From contig NZ_JAUMUL010000079.1 in NCBI RefSeq assembly GCF_030530635.1, positions 1-12,556 on the forward strand: 12,556 nucleotides of DNA. The letters are read 5' to 3'. How positions within the stretch are numbered: position 1 is the stretch's first letter; each line of letters begins with the position of its first letter. The stretch is from Actinomyces sp. Lineage in GTDB: Bacteria > Actinomycetota > Actinomycetes > Actinomycetales > Actinomycetaceae. The translations under genes were made by a program, and so were the position numbers. A model generated the notes under the pieces. It ran no database searches, had not been told where the DNA came from, and saw only the letters and a program-made list of their open reading frames with translations. Below, piece by piece: positions 1 through 6,202 of this stretch.

Positions 1-49
1 CAACCGCCGGTTTTGGAGACCGGTGCGCTACCAATTGCGCCACTGCCCT
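1..49 (-). tRNA. tRNA-Trp (CCA), 5' part; 3' end lies outside the window
   Basis: Read on the minus strand, the acceptor strand AGGGCAG (43-49) is followed by a D-arm with GCGC/GCGC stems. The anticodon arm is CCGGT (19-23), loop CTCCAAA (12-18) and ACCGG (7-11), which places anticodon CCA at 14-16. The window edge cuts the gene inside the variable region, so the T-arm and acceptor 3' strand are not visible. In many actinobacteria tRNA-Trp precedes secE-nusG; that continuation to the left is expected but cannot be seen here. The gene is divergent from the aminotransferase. Confidence 0.95.
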
Positions 50-245
50 TCAGCGACCACCCATCTTGCCATATCGACCGGCGAATACGGAACTCCGACG
101 CCGTGGGCTGCGACACGTCCACCTCCTCGCCGGCCGCCTACCGCCAGGCCGAGCCGCAGGTGCGGCCTCCGCTGAGACCCGTACCTCAGCAGGCATTTCT
201 CGGGACGACGATGCCCCCTGCACCGCAACATGAGATCATCTGACT

Positions 246-1460
246 GTGAGTACTGCACCCAGGAGTCGTGTATCCGCCCGTCTGGCCGCCATCTCCCCCT
301 CGGCCACCCTCGCCGTCGACGCCAAGGCCAAGGCCCTGCGGGCCGCCGGCCGCCCCGTCATCGGATTCGGGGCGGGCGAACCGGACTTCGCCACCCCTGA
401 CTACATCGTCGCCGCCGCCGTCGCCGCGGCCGAGGATCCGGTCAATCACAAGTACTCCCCCGCCAAGGGGCTGCCGGAGTTGCGTGAGGCCATCTCCGCC
501 AAGACGCTGCGTGACTCCGGCTACCTGGTCTCACCGGAGGACATCCTGGTGACCAACGGCGGTAAGCAGGCCGTCTTCCAGGCCTTCGCCGCGCTGATTG
601 ATCCGGGTGACGAGGTGCTCATGCCGACCCCGATCTGGACCACCTACCCCGAGGTCATCGCCCTGGCCGGAGGCACCGCCGTGGAGGTGTTCGCCGGCGC
701 GGACCAGGACTACAAGGTCACGCTCGAGCAGTTGGAGGCCGCCCGCACCGAACGCACCAAGGTGCTGCTGCTGTGCTCGCCGTCGAACCCGACCGGCGCC
801 GTCTACACCGTTGCCGAACTCACGCACATCGGCCAGTGGGCGCTGGAGCACGGCATCTGGGTGGTCACCGATGAGATATACGAGCACTTGCTCTACGACG
901 ACGCCCAGCCGGCTCATATCGTGGCCCTGGTGCCTGAGCTGGCCGACCAGGCGGTGGTGCTCAACGGCGTTGCCAAGACCTATGCGATGACCGGCTGGCG
1001 TGTGGGCTGGATGATGGGCCCCGCCGACGTGATCCGTGCGGCCACCAACTTCCAGTCCCACCTGACCAGCAATGTGGCCAACGTCTCCCAGCGTGCGGCC
1101 CTTGCCGCCGTGGGCGGAGATCTGTCCGCGGTGGAGCACATGCGCACCGCCTTCGACCGGCGCCGCCAGTTGATCGTGTCGATGCTCTCCGAGATCGACG
1201 GGGTACAGGTCCCCACCCCCAAGGGCGCCTTCTACGCCTACCCGAGTGTGGAGGCGCTGATCGGCAGGTCGCTGCGCGGACACCTGATCGACTCCTCGGC
1301 CACGCTGGCCGAGCTGCTGCTGGAGTACGCCGAGGTCGCGGTGGTGCCCGGTGAGGCCTTCGGTCCCTCCGGCTTCCTGCGTCTGTCCTACGCCCTGGGT
1401 GACGACGCCATCAGCGAGGGCGTCACCCGTATCCAGGAGTTGCTGGCCGAGGTCGCCTGA
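246..1460 (+). CDS. Class I PLP-dependent aspartate aminotransferase (AspC/AspB type, subgroup Ib-like)
   Basis: This 404-residue cytoplasmic enzyme most likely transfers the amino group between aspartate and 2-oxoglutarate, with pyridoxal phosphate (PLP) as cofactor. Visible family motifs in order are GAGEPDF (42-48), NGGKQA (104-109), SNPTGAVY with Asn181, VTDEIYEHL with Asp209 and Tyr212, and the PLP-binding Lys244 in GVAKTYAMTGWRVGW with Arg252. The substrate-carboxylate arginine is Arg379 in GFLRLSYALG. Length is normal for the family. The start is GTG at 246; no clear Shine-Dalgarno sequence precedes it, so the start is chosen on alignment grounds (SARLAAISPS is the usual N-terminus). 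Some subgroup Ib enzymes also use prephenate, so a glutamate/aspartate-prephenate aminotransferase role cannot be excluded. Small gene A follows at once and may be translationally coupled. Confidence 0.93.
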   Translation: MSTAPRSRVSARLAAISPSATLAVDAKAKALRAAGRPVIGFGAGEPDFATPDYIVAAAVAAAEDPVNHKYSPAKGLPELREAISAKTLRDSGYLVSPEDILVTNGGKQAVFQAFAALIDPGDEVLMPTPIWTTYPEVIALAGGTAVEVFAGADQDYKVTLEQLEAARTERTKVLLLCSPSNPTGAVYTVAELTHIGQWALEHGIWVVTDEIYEHLLYDDAQPAHIVALVPELADQAVVLNGVAKTYAMTGWRVGWMMGPADVIRAATNFQSHLTSNVANVSQRAALAAVGGDLSAVEHMRTAFDRRRQLIVSMLSEIDGVQVPTPKGAFYAYPSVEALIGRSLRGHLIDSSATLAELLLEYAEVAVVPGEAFGPSGFLRLSYALGDDAISEGVTRIQELLAEVA

Positions 1461-1474
1461 GTGCGACGCAGCGC

Positions 1475-1891
1475 TTGCTGGCCGCGGCGTTAGGCGTGCT
1501 GACGGCCGTCGCCGCGGCAGTCACCTACGTGTTCTGGTGGCCGTTGCCGCAGGGAACCCCGGAGCTGTCCCCGGAGATCGAGGCGCTGCGAGACCAGGCC
1601 ACGGGTTACGTAGAGAACCAACCCGGCAGGGCAGACGACTGGTCCCTCGTTCTCGGAACCGCAAATACCGAGACCGTCTGGGTCCACTTCAGCCGAGGCG
1701 ATGAAGCAATTCCAGATGCACGGATAGATGTCGGTTCATCCGCCGAAGTACTCGGTTGCACCATCACCGTCTTGGAGTCACACCCCAAGAGGCCATCAGG
1801 TCGGGGCTCCGGGACGGCATCCAGCTCGGCACTCATCGCCGTCCAGTGCCCCGAGTCACCCACCCCTCGCGCCCACGCAACGCCTCCGTAG
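1475..1891 (+). CDS. Small membrane-anchored protein A, paralogue of the protein at 2791-3357
   Basis: Function is not recognised. From TTG 1475 it is 138 residues: one hydrophobic helix (about 3-20), then WWPLPQGTPELSPE (21-34), EALRDQA, and a conserved C-terminal block AEVLGCTITVLESHPKR (90-106) ending in ALIAVQCPE. The tail is Pro/Thr-rich. It aligns throughout with protein B and shares its two cysteines (Cys95 and Cys125 here), suggesting a disulfide in an exported domain held by an N-terminal anchor. The start is uncertain. The in-frame CTG at 1457 overlaps the aminotransferase stop (CTGA) and would add six residues including an arginine (MSATQR), a more natural signal-anchor start; no good ATG or GTG is available. 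Coupling to the upstream gene is plausible. It may be a spare immunity or inhibitor gene for the broken protease next door. Confidence 0.65.
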   Translation: MLAAALGVLTAVAAAVTYVFWWPLPQGTPELSPEIEALRDQATGYVENQPGRADDWSLVLGTANTETVWVHFSRGDEAIPDARIDVGSSAEVLGCTITVLESHPKRPSGRGSGTASSSALIAVQCPESPTPRAHATPP

Positions 1892-1902
1892 CCGTAGCGG
1901 AG
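1884..1902 (+). other. Short inverted repeat at the 3' end of gene A
   Basis: CTCCG (1884-1888) pairs with CGGAG (1898-1902) around a 9-base loop that contains the stop codon of gene A. No T-run follows, so it is at most a weak terminator or mRNA 3'-end structure. I see no gene between 1892 and 1998. Confidence 0.25.
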
Positions 1903-1998
1903 AGCCGGGACTTAAGGGCTTATGTGTCTCTACAGACAGGGCCGCGCTCAGGGCGGGCGCCACTACCTGGCGAGCAGGTCGACAGCCAAACTCAGTCC

Positions 1999-2166
1999 AT
2001 GAAAACGATTACCCGTCGCCCGCATACCGCCAGCGAAGAAGCTGTGCGATCGGGCTCGCGCCGCAGTAAGTGCTCCGAGCATGGCGCAACAACGCTCGAG
2101 TACGCCGGGGCGACCCGGCCTCGGATCCCGCGACCGCCAACACTTCAGACGCTTCCATCATTAAGG
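1999..2166 (+). pseudogene. N-terminal remnant of a secreted protein with a Flp/Tad prepilin-like leader
   Basis: From ATG 1999 the translation gives a 30-residue basic leader (KTITRRPH, SGSRRSK) and then CSEHGATTLEYAG (2071-2109). Its G-ATTLE pattern, with Glu at +5 after the Gly, is the hallmark of class III (type IV/Flp) prepilin cleavage sites. A hydrophobic helix should follow but is missing: after about 2110 the frame reads Arg/Pro-rich sequence. A second frame (codons from 2112) reads as a plausible secreted-protein linker, DPASDPATANTSDASIIKG, up to the mobile element at 2167. This looks like an internal deletion with a frame change. No Shine-Dalgarno sequence precedes ATG 1999. I infer that this is the front end of the same ancestral gene as the protease fragment at 2595-2789; it could instead be an unrelated pilin or TadE-like remnant. 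Confidence 0.45.
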
Positions 2167-2189
2167 GGCTCTTCCGGTTTGGGGGTGTG
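2167..2189 (+). repeat. Left terminal inverted repeat of the ISL3-like element
   Basis: GGCTCTTCCGGTTTGGGG and continuing GTGTG. It matches the inverted copy at 2570-2592 (21 of 23 bases) and the repeat at 12478-12500 (20 of 23). Confidence 0.7.
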
Positions 2190-2379
2190 GTGGCGGGGGC
2201 TGGGGTGGTGTGTGGCTGTTTGTGGTTCGGTCGGCTGGCCGCGCCTGCTTGGGCGCCGGGCTGTACTTGGGCCGCGCCAGGCGCGCTCTGGATGACGATT
2301 GTGGTATTGGGGTGATCTCGGGGTGGGGGTTTGCCTGGGCGGCCTGTCGTTGGCGCCAAGTGGCGTGGGTGGCGGCCCG

Positions 2380-2506
2380 AAGTGTCCAAATTGATGACAA
2401 ACGCCGCTCAAGCCGCTGTCCGTGCGGCGCGAAACGTTGCTATTCCAACGATTCACGAACCGGTTCCGGGACGCTGACGGGGCGTTTGTCATCGATTTGG
2501 ACACTT
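2380..2506. repeat. Nested 127-bp element with 26-bp near-perfect inverted repeats
   Basis: The left arm AAGTGTCCAAATTGATGACA... (2380-2405) and right arm (2481-2506, inverted) agree at 25 of 26 positions. The 75-bp interior holds further small palindromes: CCGC/GCGG (2413-2427), CGTTG/CAACG (2435-2450) and GAACCGGTTC (2457-2466). It encodes nothing. It looks like a MITE or collapsed insertion sequence inserted within the ISL3-like element. If transcribed, it would fold into a long stem with three small hairpins. I do not recognise the parent family, and see no exact target duplication. Confidence 0.6.
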
Positions 2507-2569
2507 GCGCCCCCCGGAAAGGACGCCCGGGCGCACACCACCCACCAGGTAAACACCGCCCAACACCGA

Positions 2570-2592
2570 CACACCCTCAAACCGGAAGAGTC
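2570..2592 (-). repeat. Right terminal inverted repeat of the ISL3-like element
   Basis: On the minus strand it reads GACTCTTCCGGTTTGAGG and continues GTGTG, the inverted partner of 2167-2189. Confidence 0.7.
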
Positions 2593-2594
2593 GC

Positions 2595-2789
2595 ATAACC
2601 TTACCGGACCGACTACACTATAGTCACGCCTATTACGTAGAGTCGGTAGACCTTGGCGATCCAAACGATCCATCGGATGACACCATAACCGTGATCAACC
2701 CATGGGGTCAGGGGATTGCGCCGATCACGTTACCCTACCAAGACTTCAAGGACAATTTCGATGGCATTTACCTTAACGAGGTGAGTTGA
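2595..2789 (+). pseudogene. C-terminal remnant of a calpain-like (C2 family) cysteine protease
   Basis: The frame reads about 64 residues: YSHAYYVESVDLGDP..., then VINPWGQG, then ITLPYQDFKDNFDGIYLNEV and stop at 2787-2789. HAYxV followed about 25 residues later by NPWG matches the catalytic His (codon 2625) and Asn (codon 2697) segments of papain-fold calpains. The closing DFxxxFDGI strand is also typical of the family. The catalytic-Cys segment and everything before are absent, cut off by the ISL3-like element that ends at 2592, so the protein cannot be active. The stop lies one base before the TTG of protein B, and the shared GAGGTGAG stretch would serve as B's ribosome-binding site, so the intact gene and B were probably one operon. 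G+C is clearly lower than in the neighbouring core genes. Many bacterial calpain-like domains are the C-terminal effector domains of secreted toxins; applying that here is inference. Confidence 0.7.
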
Positions 2790-2790
2790 C

Positions 2791-3357
2791 TTGAACAAGG
2801 CTACCATACTGAGGCATGTCCACCTTAAGCGATTCTCGGCCGCCGCTTTCGCGGTACTACTGATCGTCGGGATCGCCTTGTACGCGAACGCCCATTGGCG
2901 CCCATTGCCGCAAGGGACACCCAAACTCTCGCCCGAGGTTGAGGCGTTGCGAGACCAGGCGAGCAGTTACGTGATGCAGCAGCCGGGACGCCGGGGCACG
3001 GGAGACGGGGGCGAATGGATGCTCGTCGTCACATTTGTCAGCGAAAAGAATGTCGCCGTCAACTTCTCTCGATCCGAGTCAGGTGACCTCGCGGACTCCG
3101 AGAACGAGCCATATACGCTGATTCCAGTCGGTTCCTCTGCCGAGGTGCTCGGCTGCACCATCACCGTCCTGGAGTCCCACCCCAAGCGGTCATCAGGGAA
3201 CGGCCCTGGCTCCGCCACTAGCTCGGCACTGATCGCCGTTCAGTGTCCCGAGGGGGACACGCCCACCGCCGCCACCCCCACCGCACGCGATGAGCCCTCC
3301 GGGACACCCACATCAACCGAGTCATCCTCGGATTCCAACAGCACCGCCACGCCCTGA
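2791..3357 (+). CDS. Small membrane-anchored protein B, paralogue of protein A; candidate partner or immunity protein of the calpain-like protease
   Basis: Function is not recognised. It has 188 residues: a basic N-terminus (NKATILRHVHLKR), one transmembrane helix (about 15-33), WRPLPQGTPKLSPE (36-49), a middle region, the conserved block AEVLGCTITVLESHPKR (117-133) and ALIAVQCPE (147-154), and a disordered Thr/Ser/Pro-rich tail (155-188). Cys122 and Cys152 are conserved in protein A. An N-in orientation puts the folded domain outside the membrane. The start is TTG at 2791, with GAGG (2778-2781) nine bases upstream; the protease fragment ends one base before, so translation was probably coupled. 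Placement directly after a secreted protease suggests a cell-surface immunity protein, inhibitor or anchor. The family relation to A is certain from the sequence; the role is not. It converges with the tartrate dehydratase gene, 16 bases away. Confidence 0.75.
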   Translation: MNKATILRHVHLKRFSAAAFAVLLIVGIALYANAHWRPLPQGTPKLSPEVEALRDQASSYVMQQPGRRGTGDGGEWMLVVTFVSEKNVAVNFSRSESGDLADSENEPYTLIPVGSSAEVLGCTITVLESHPKRSSGNGPGSATSSALIAVQCPEGDTPTAATPTARDEPSGTPTSTESSSDSNSTATP

Positions 3358-3373
3358 CTCGTCAACTCCTACC

Positions 3374-4543
3374 TCAGGCGTGCAGGCCGCGCAGCACGGA
3401 GTAGAACTCCGCCTTACCCTCCAGACCAATGCCCGGGAGGTCGCCGGGGGCCACACGGGAATCCACCACCAGGGCGTCGTCGGTGAAGCCGCCGGTGGGC
3501 TGGAACGCGCCGGGGTAGGACTCGTTGCCGCCCAGGTGCAGTCCGGCGGCGATGTGGAGTGAGAACTGGTGCCCGCCGTGCGGGATACAGCGGCGCGAAG
3601 ACCAGCCATGGCGATCAAGTACATCCAGGACACGACGGTACTCGGTCAGCCCATAGGACAGCGCCGGGTCGATCTGGATGTAGTCGCGGTCCGGACGCAT
3701 CCCGCCGTAGCGCAGCAGGTTACGTGCGTCCTGCCGGGAGAACAAGTTCTCGCCGGTGGCGATCGCCCCCCGATAGTTCTCGGCCACGACTGCGTTGAGC
3801 GCGTAATCAAGCGGGTCGCCTACCTCCTCGTACCAGAACAGGCCCAAGGGTTCCAGCGCGCGGGCGTAGGCCAGCGCGCTGTCCAGGTCGAAGCGCCCGT
3901 TGACGTCAACCGCCAGGCGGGAGCCGTCGCCGTCGAGGACGCCGTCGATGACCGCCTCAATGCGGCGCAGGTCCTCATCCAGTGGGGCGCCGCCGATCTT
4001 CATCTTCACCACCCGGTATCCGGCGTCCAGGAAGCGACGCATCTCGTCGCGCAGGTCGGCCAGAGTCTTGCCGGGCGCGTAGTAGCCGCCAGCGGCATAA
4101 ACGAAGACGTCCGCGTCGGGGTTGCCGTCACCGTAGTGGTCGGAGATCCAGCGGTACAGGGGCACGCCGGCGAGCTTCGCGGCCAGGTCGTGCAGGGCCA
4201 TGTCGGCCACCCCGACCGCCACGGAGCGCTCACCGTGTCCACCAGGCTTTTCGTTACGCATCATGACCCGCCAGGCGCGCTCCGGCGACAGACCACCATC
4301 ACCATCGAGCAGCTCCGCCTCCGGTGCGGCCAGCAGGCGGGGAAGCATGCGCTGGTCCAGGATAGCTGAGGCGTTGTAGCGGCCGTTGGAGTTGAAGCCA
4401 TAGCCGACCACCGGCTTGCCGTCGACGATCACGTCGCTGACGAGCGCCAGGATCGAGCAGTCCATCGAGCTGAAATCGATGTAGGCGTTGCGGATCGGGG
4501 AACTGATCGGGATGGTGCCGACGTGAGCAGAGACGATCTTCAT
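3374..4543 (-). CDS. tarD: D(-)-tartrate dehydratase-type enzyme (mandelate racemase/enolase superfamily)
   Basis: This 389-residue soluble enzyme should dehydrate D-tartrate to oxaloacetate using Mg2+. The N-terminal capping domain carries PISSPIRNAYIDF (12-24) and GYGFNSNGRY (47-56), and NEKPGGHGERSVAVG lies at 97-111. These strings strongly recall the Bradyrhizobium TarD sequence as I remember it. In the barrel, KMK gives Lys180 and Lys182. The metal ligands are Asp213 (VDVNGRF), Glu239 (WYEEVGDPLDY) and Glu265 (TGENLF), and His322 lies in CIPHGGHQ, in the expected order and spacing. The start is ATG 4543 because AAAGGAAG lies just upstream; a 12-residue longer frame exists but has no ribosome site. 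It follows the AGCS symporter by 57 bases on the same strand, so the two are probably co-transcribed. The substrate is inferred from close family resemblance. Confidence 0.88.
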   Translation of the reverse strand: MKIVSAHVGTIPISSPIRNAYIDFSSMDCSILALVSDVIVDGKPVVGYGFNSNGRYNASAILDQRMLPRLLAAPEAELLDGDGGLSPERAWRVMMRNEKPGGHGERSVAVGVADMALHDLAAKLAGVPLYRWISDHYGDGNPDADVFVYAAGGYYAPGKTLADLRDEMRRFLDAGYRVVKMKIGGAPLDEDLRRIEAVIDGVLDGDGSRLAVDVNGRFDLDSALAYARALEPLGLFWYEEVGDPLDYALNAVVAENYRGAIATGENLFSRQDARNLLRYGGMRPDRDYIQIDPALSYGLTEYRRVLDVLDRHGWSSRRCIPHGGHQFSLHIAAGLHLGGNESYPGAFQPTGGFTDDALVVDSRVAPGDLPGIGLEGKAEFYSVLRGLHA

Positions 4544-4547
4544 TGAA

Positions 4548-4555
4548 CTTCCTTT
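4548..4555 (-). promoter_or_regulatory. Ribosome-binding site of the tartrate dehydratase gene
   Basis: On the minus strand AAAGGAAG ends four bases before ATG 4543. It is the only strong Shine-Dalgarno match near the candidate starts and decides between 4543 and 4579. Confidence 0.7.
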
Positions 4556-4600
4556 GCGTGCCGCGGACTCGCACACCATCGTAACCGCGGCCGCTCAGGC

Positions 4601-6067
4601 CTACGCCGTCGTTTCCTCCTCCGGGACGGAGGTGAACTCCTCCCCGGGGCGCCGCAGGTACGGATCCTGGGCCAGATAGGCCTTGGTCTCACGGGCGATC
4701 AGGCCGGACAGCAGCACCAGGCCGATCAGGTTGGGGATCGCCATCAAGCCGTTGGCGATGTCCGCGAAGGTCCACACGTCCTTCAGGCTGGTCACGGTGC
4801 CCAGGAAGATCAGTACCGTGAAGAACAGGCGGAACGGCAGCACCCCGTGAACGCCCACCAGCCGCACCACGCAGCGCTCCCCGTAATAGGCCCAGCCCAG
4901 GATCGTCGAACACCCCAGGAAGATCAGTGACACCGAGACGATGTAGTGCCCCCACTGACCGGGCAGGCCGGTAGTGAAGGCGGCGGCGGTCATAGTGGCC
5001 GGGTCGCTGCCCGTCCAAGCACCGGTGGACAGCACCACCAGGCCGGTGCAGCTGACCACTACGAAGGTGTCTATGAAGGTCTGAGTCATGGACACCAGCC
5101 CCTGCCGCACCGGGTGGTTGGTCTTCGCGGCGGCAGCGGCAATGGCTGCCGACCCCATACCGGATTCGTTGGAGAAGATGCCGCGTGCCACCCCGAACTG
5201 CAGCGCCGCAAGCATGGTGGAGCCGGCGAAGCCGCCCACCATGCCGTGTCCGGTGGAGGCACCCTTGATAACCGTGGCCAGCGCCGCCGGGATCGCCGTG
5301 ATGTTGACCGCCAGGATGTACAAACACCCGCCGACGTAGAAGACGATCATCATCGGCACGAACGCGGCGGTGACGCGCCCGATGGACTCAATGCCGCCCA
5401 GCAGCACGCCGCCGATCGCCACGGCCATGACGATACCGACCAGCGCCGGGTCCGCCCCGAAGGAGTGCTCCAACTGTGCGGCCACCGAGTTCGACTGGGT
5501 CATCGACCCGATGCCGAAGCAGGCCAGCAGCGTGGAGATGGCGAAGAACACCGACAACACGGTGCCTACACGCCCCTTGATTGCGTGCTGCAGGTAGTAC
5601 TGGGGACCGCCGGACTTCTGCCCGTTGGCATCGGTGGTGCGGAAGCGGACCGCCAGGAAGGCCTCGGAGTACTTCGAGGCCATGCCGAAGAAGGCGGTGA
5701 CCCACATCCAGAACAGGGCACCGGGACCGCCCAGGTGAATGGCGGTGGCCACACCGATGATGTTGCCCACCCCAACCGTGGCGGCCAGCGCCGTTGTCAG
5801 CGCCTGGTAGTGGGAGATGTCGCCTTCAGCAGTATTGGCCTCACCATCGCTGCGATCCACGAAGGCGAAGCGCAGCGCCGGGAGGAGCTTACGCAACTGG
5901 ACCACGCGCAGACGGGCGGTCAGCCAGACGCCGGTGCCCAGCAGCAGTGGAATCAGGAGCCAGGGGCCCCACAAGAAGTCATCGGCGGCGGACAGCGCCT
6001 CACTCAGGCCCGCAGGGGCGGGTCCTCCCGCGGGGGCGGGTCCTGTCATGGAGACAACCGGTGGCAT
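4601..6067 (-). CDS. AGCS-family sodium:alanine/glycine symporter
   Basis: This is a polytopic inner-membrane carrier of the alanine or glycine:cation symporter family, about 488 residues with roughly 11 hydrophobic segments. Family signatures are clear: TVGVGNIIGVATAI, GPGALFWMWVTAFFGMASKYSE, KSGGPQYYLQHAIKG, and GIFSNESGMGSAAIAAA (the usual form is NEAGLGSAPI). Transport begins at FLWGPWLLIPLLLGTGVWLT, so about 30 N-terminal Ala/Pro-rich residues are extra. The start is uncertain: ATG 6067 is chosen, with ATG 6049 and GTG 6121 also in frame, and none has a good ribosome site. The gene lies directly upstream of the tartrate dehydratase gene on the same strand (57-base gap). Alanine or glycine is the family default; a different substrate related to that operon is possible but unsupported by residues. 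Confidence 0.9.
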   Translation of the reverse strand: MPPVVSMTGPAPAGGPAPAGLSEALSAADDFLWGPWLLIPLLLGTGVWLTARLRVVQLRKLLPALRFAFVDRSDGEANTAEGDISHYQALTTALAATVGVGNIIGVATAIHLGGPGALFWMWVTAFFGMASKYSEAFLAVRFRTTDANGQKSGGPQYYLQHAIKGRVGTVLSVFFAISTLLACFGIGSMTQSNSVAAQLEHSFGADPALVGIVMAVAIGGVLLGGIESIGRVTAAFVPMMIVFYVGGCLYILAVNITAIPAALATVIKGASTGHGMVGGFAGSTMLAALQFGVARGIFSNESGMGSAAIAAAAAKTNHPVRQGLVSMTQTFIDTFVVVSCTGLVVLSTGAWTGSDPATMTAAAFTTGLPGQWGHYIVSVSLIFLGCSTILGWAYYGERCVVRLVGVHGVLPFRLFFTVLIFLGTVTSLKDVWTFADIANGLMAIPNLIGLVLLSGLIARETKAYLAQDPYLRRPGEEFTSVPEEETTA

Positions 6068-6164
6068 GGGACTGATCAAAGACGTGGGGAGCACGGGTTC
6101 TGCCTTTCCGCCGGCGCGCACCGGCGCGGCCGCAGCGTACGCGCGTCGGCGGTTTCAGGCACAT

Positions 6165-6176
6165 TTGTGTCCACAA
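6165..6176. promoter_or_regulatory. Palindrome TTGTGTCCACAA upstream of the symporter gene, possible operator
   Basis: Five-base arms TTGTG and CACAA flank TC. It lies in the 135-base space between the kinase stop and the chosen symporter start, where a promoter for the symporter-dehydratase pair would be. Its size suits a dimeric repressor, but no regulator gene is adjacent and a 12-base palindrome can arise by chance. Confidence 0.25.
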
Positions 6177-6202
6177 CGTGGTTTTGGCCGCCCTCGGCCG
6201 AG

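Larger units (their letters stand above)
2167..2592. mobile_element. Non-autonomous element with ISL3-family-like inverted ends, no transposase
   Basis: The two ends form an inverted repeat of 23 bases with 2 mismatches: left GGCTCTTCCGGTTTG... (2167-2189), right the reverse complement GACTCTTCCGGTTTG... (2570-2592). The start GGCTCTTC resembles the termini of ISL3-family insertion sequences as I remember them. The 426-bp interior encodes no recognisable transposase, so this is either a MITE-like derivative or an insertion sequence that lost its core. Part of the interior is a second inverted-repeat element (2380-2506). The 8-base flanks, CATTAAGG on the left and GCATAACC on the right, do not match, so no target-site duplication is preserved. 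That suggests deletion of adjacent DNA or a hybrid of two copies. A related end lies at 12478. Confidence 0.6.

Noticed and set aside
531..1283. Long minus-strand open frame opposite the aminotransferase
   Set aside because: A shadow of the real gene: His/Gly/Val-rich translation typical of the antisense of high-GC coding sequence.
1999..2295. Intact small secreted protein from ATG 1999
   Set aside because: The reading frame runs into the ISL3-like element and the required hydrophobic helix after GATTLEYAG is missing, so a remnant is the better reading.
2380..2506. Integron attC site
   Set aside because: Length and folded shape are suggestive, but the core GTTRRRY/RYYYAAC boxes are absent at the ends, there is no integrase, and the arms are too perfect for a typical attC.
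2210..2623. 137-codon open frame inside the ISL3-like element
   Set aside because: It runs through two sets of inverted repeats, has no recognisable domain, and its composition follows the GC-rich repeats; a chance frame.
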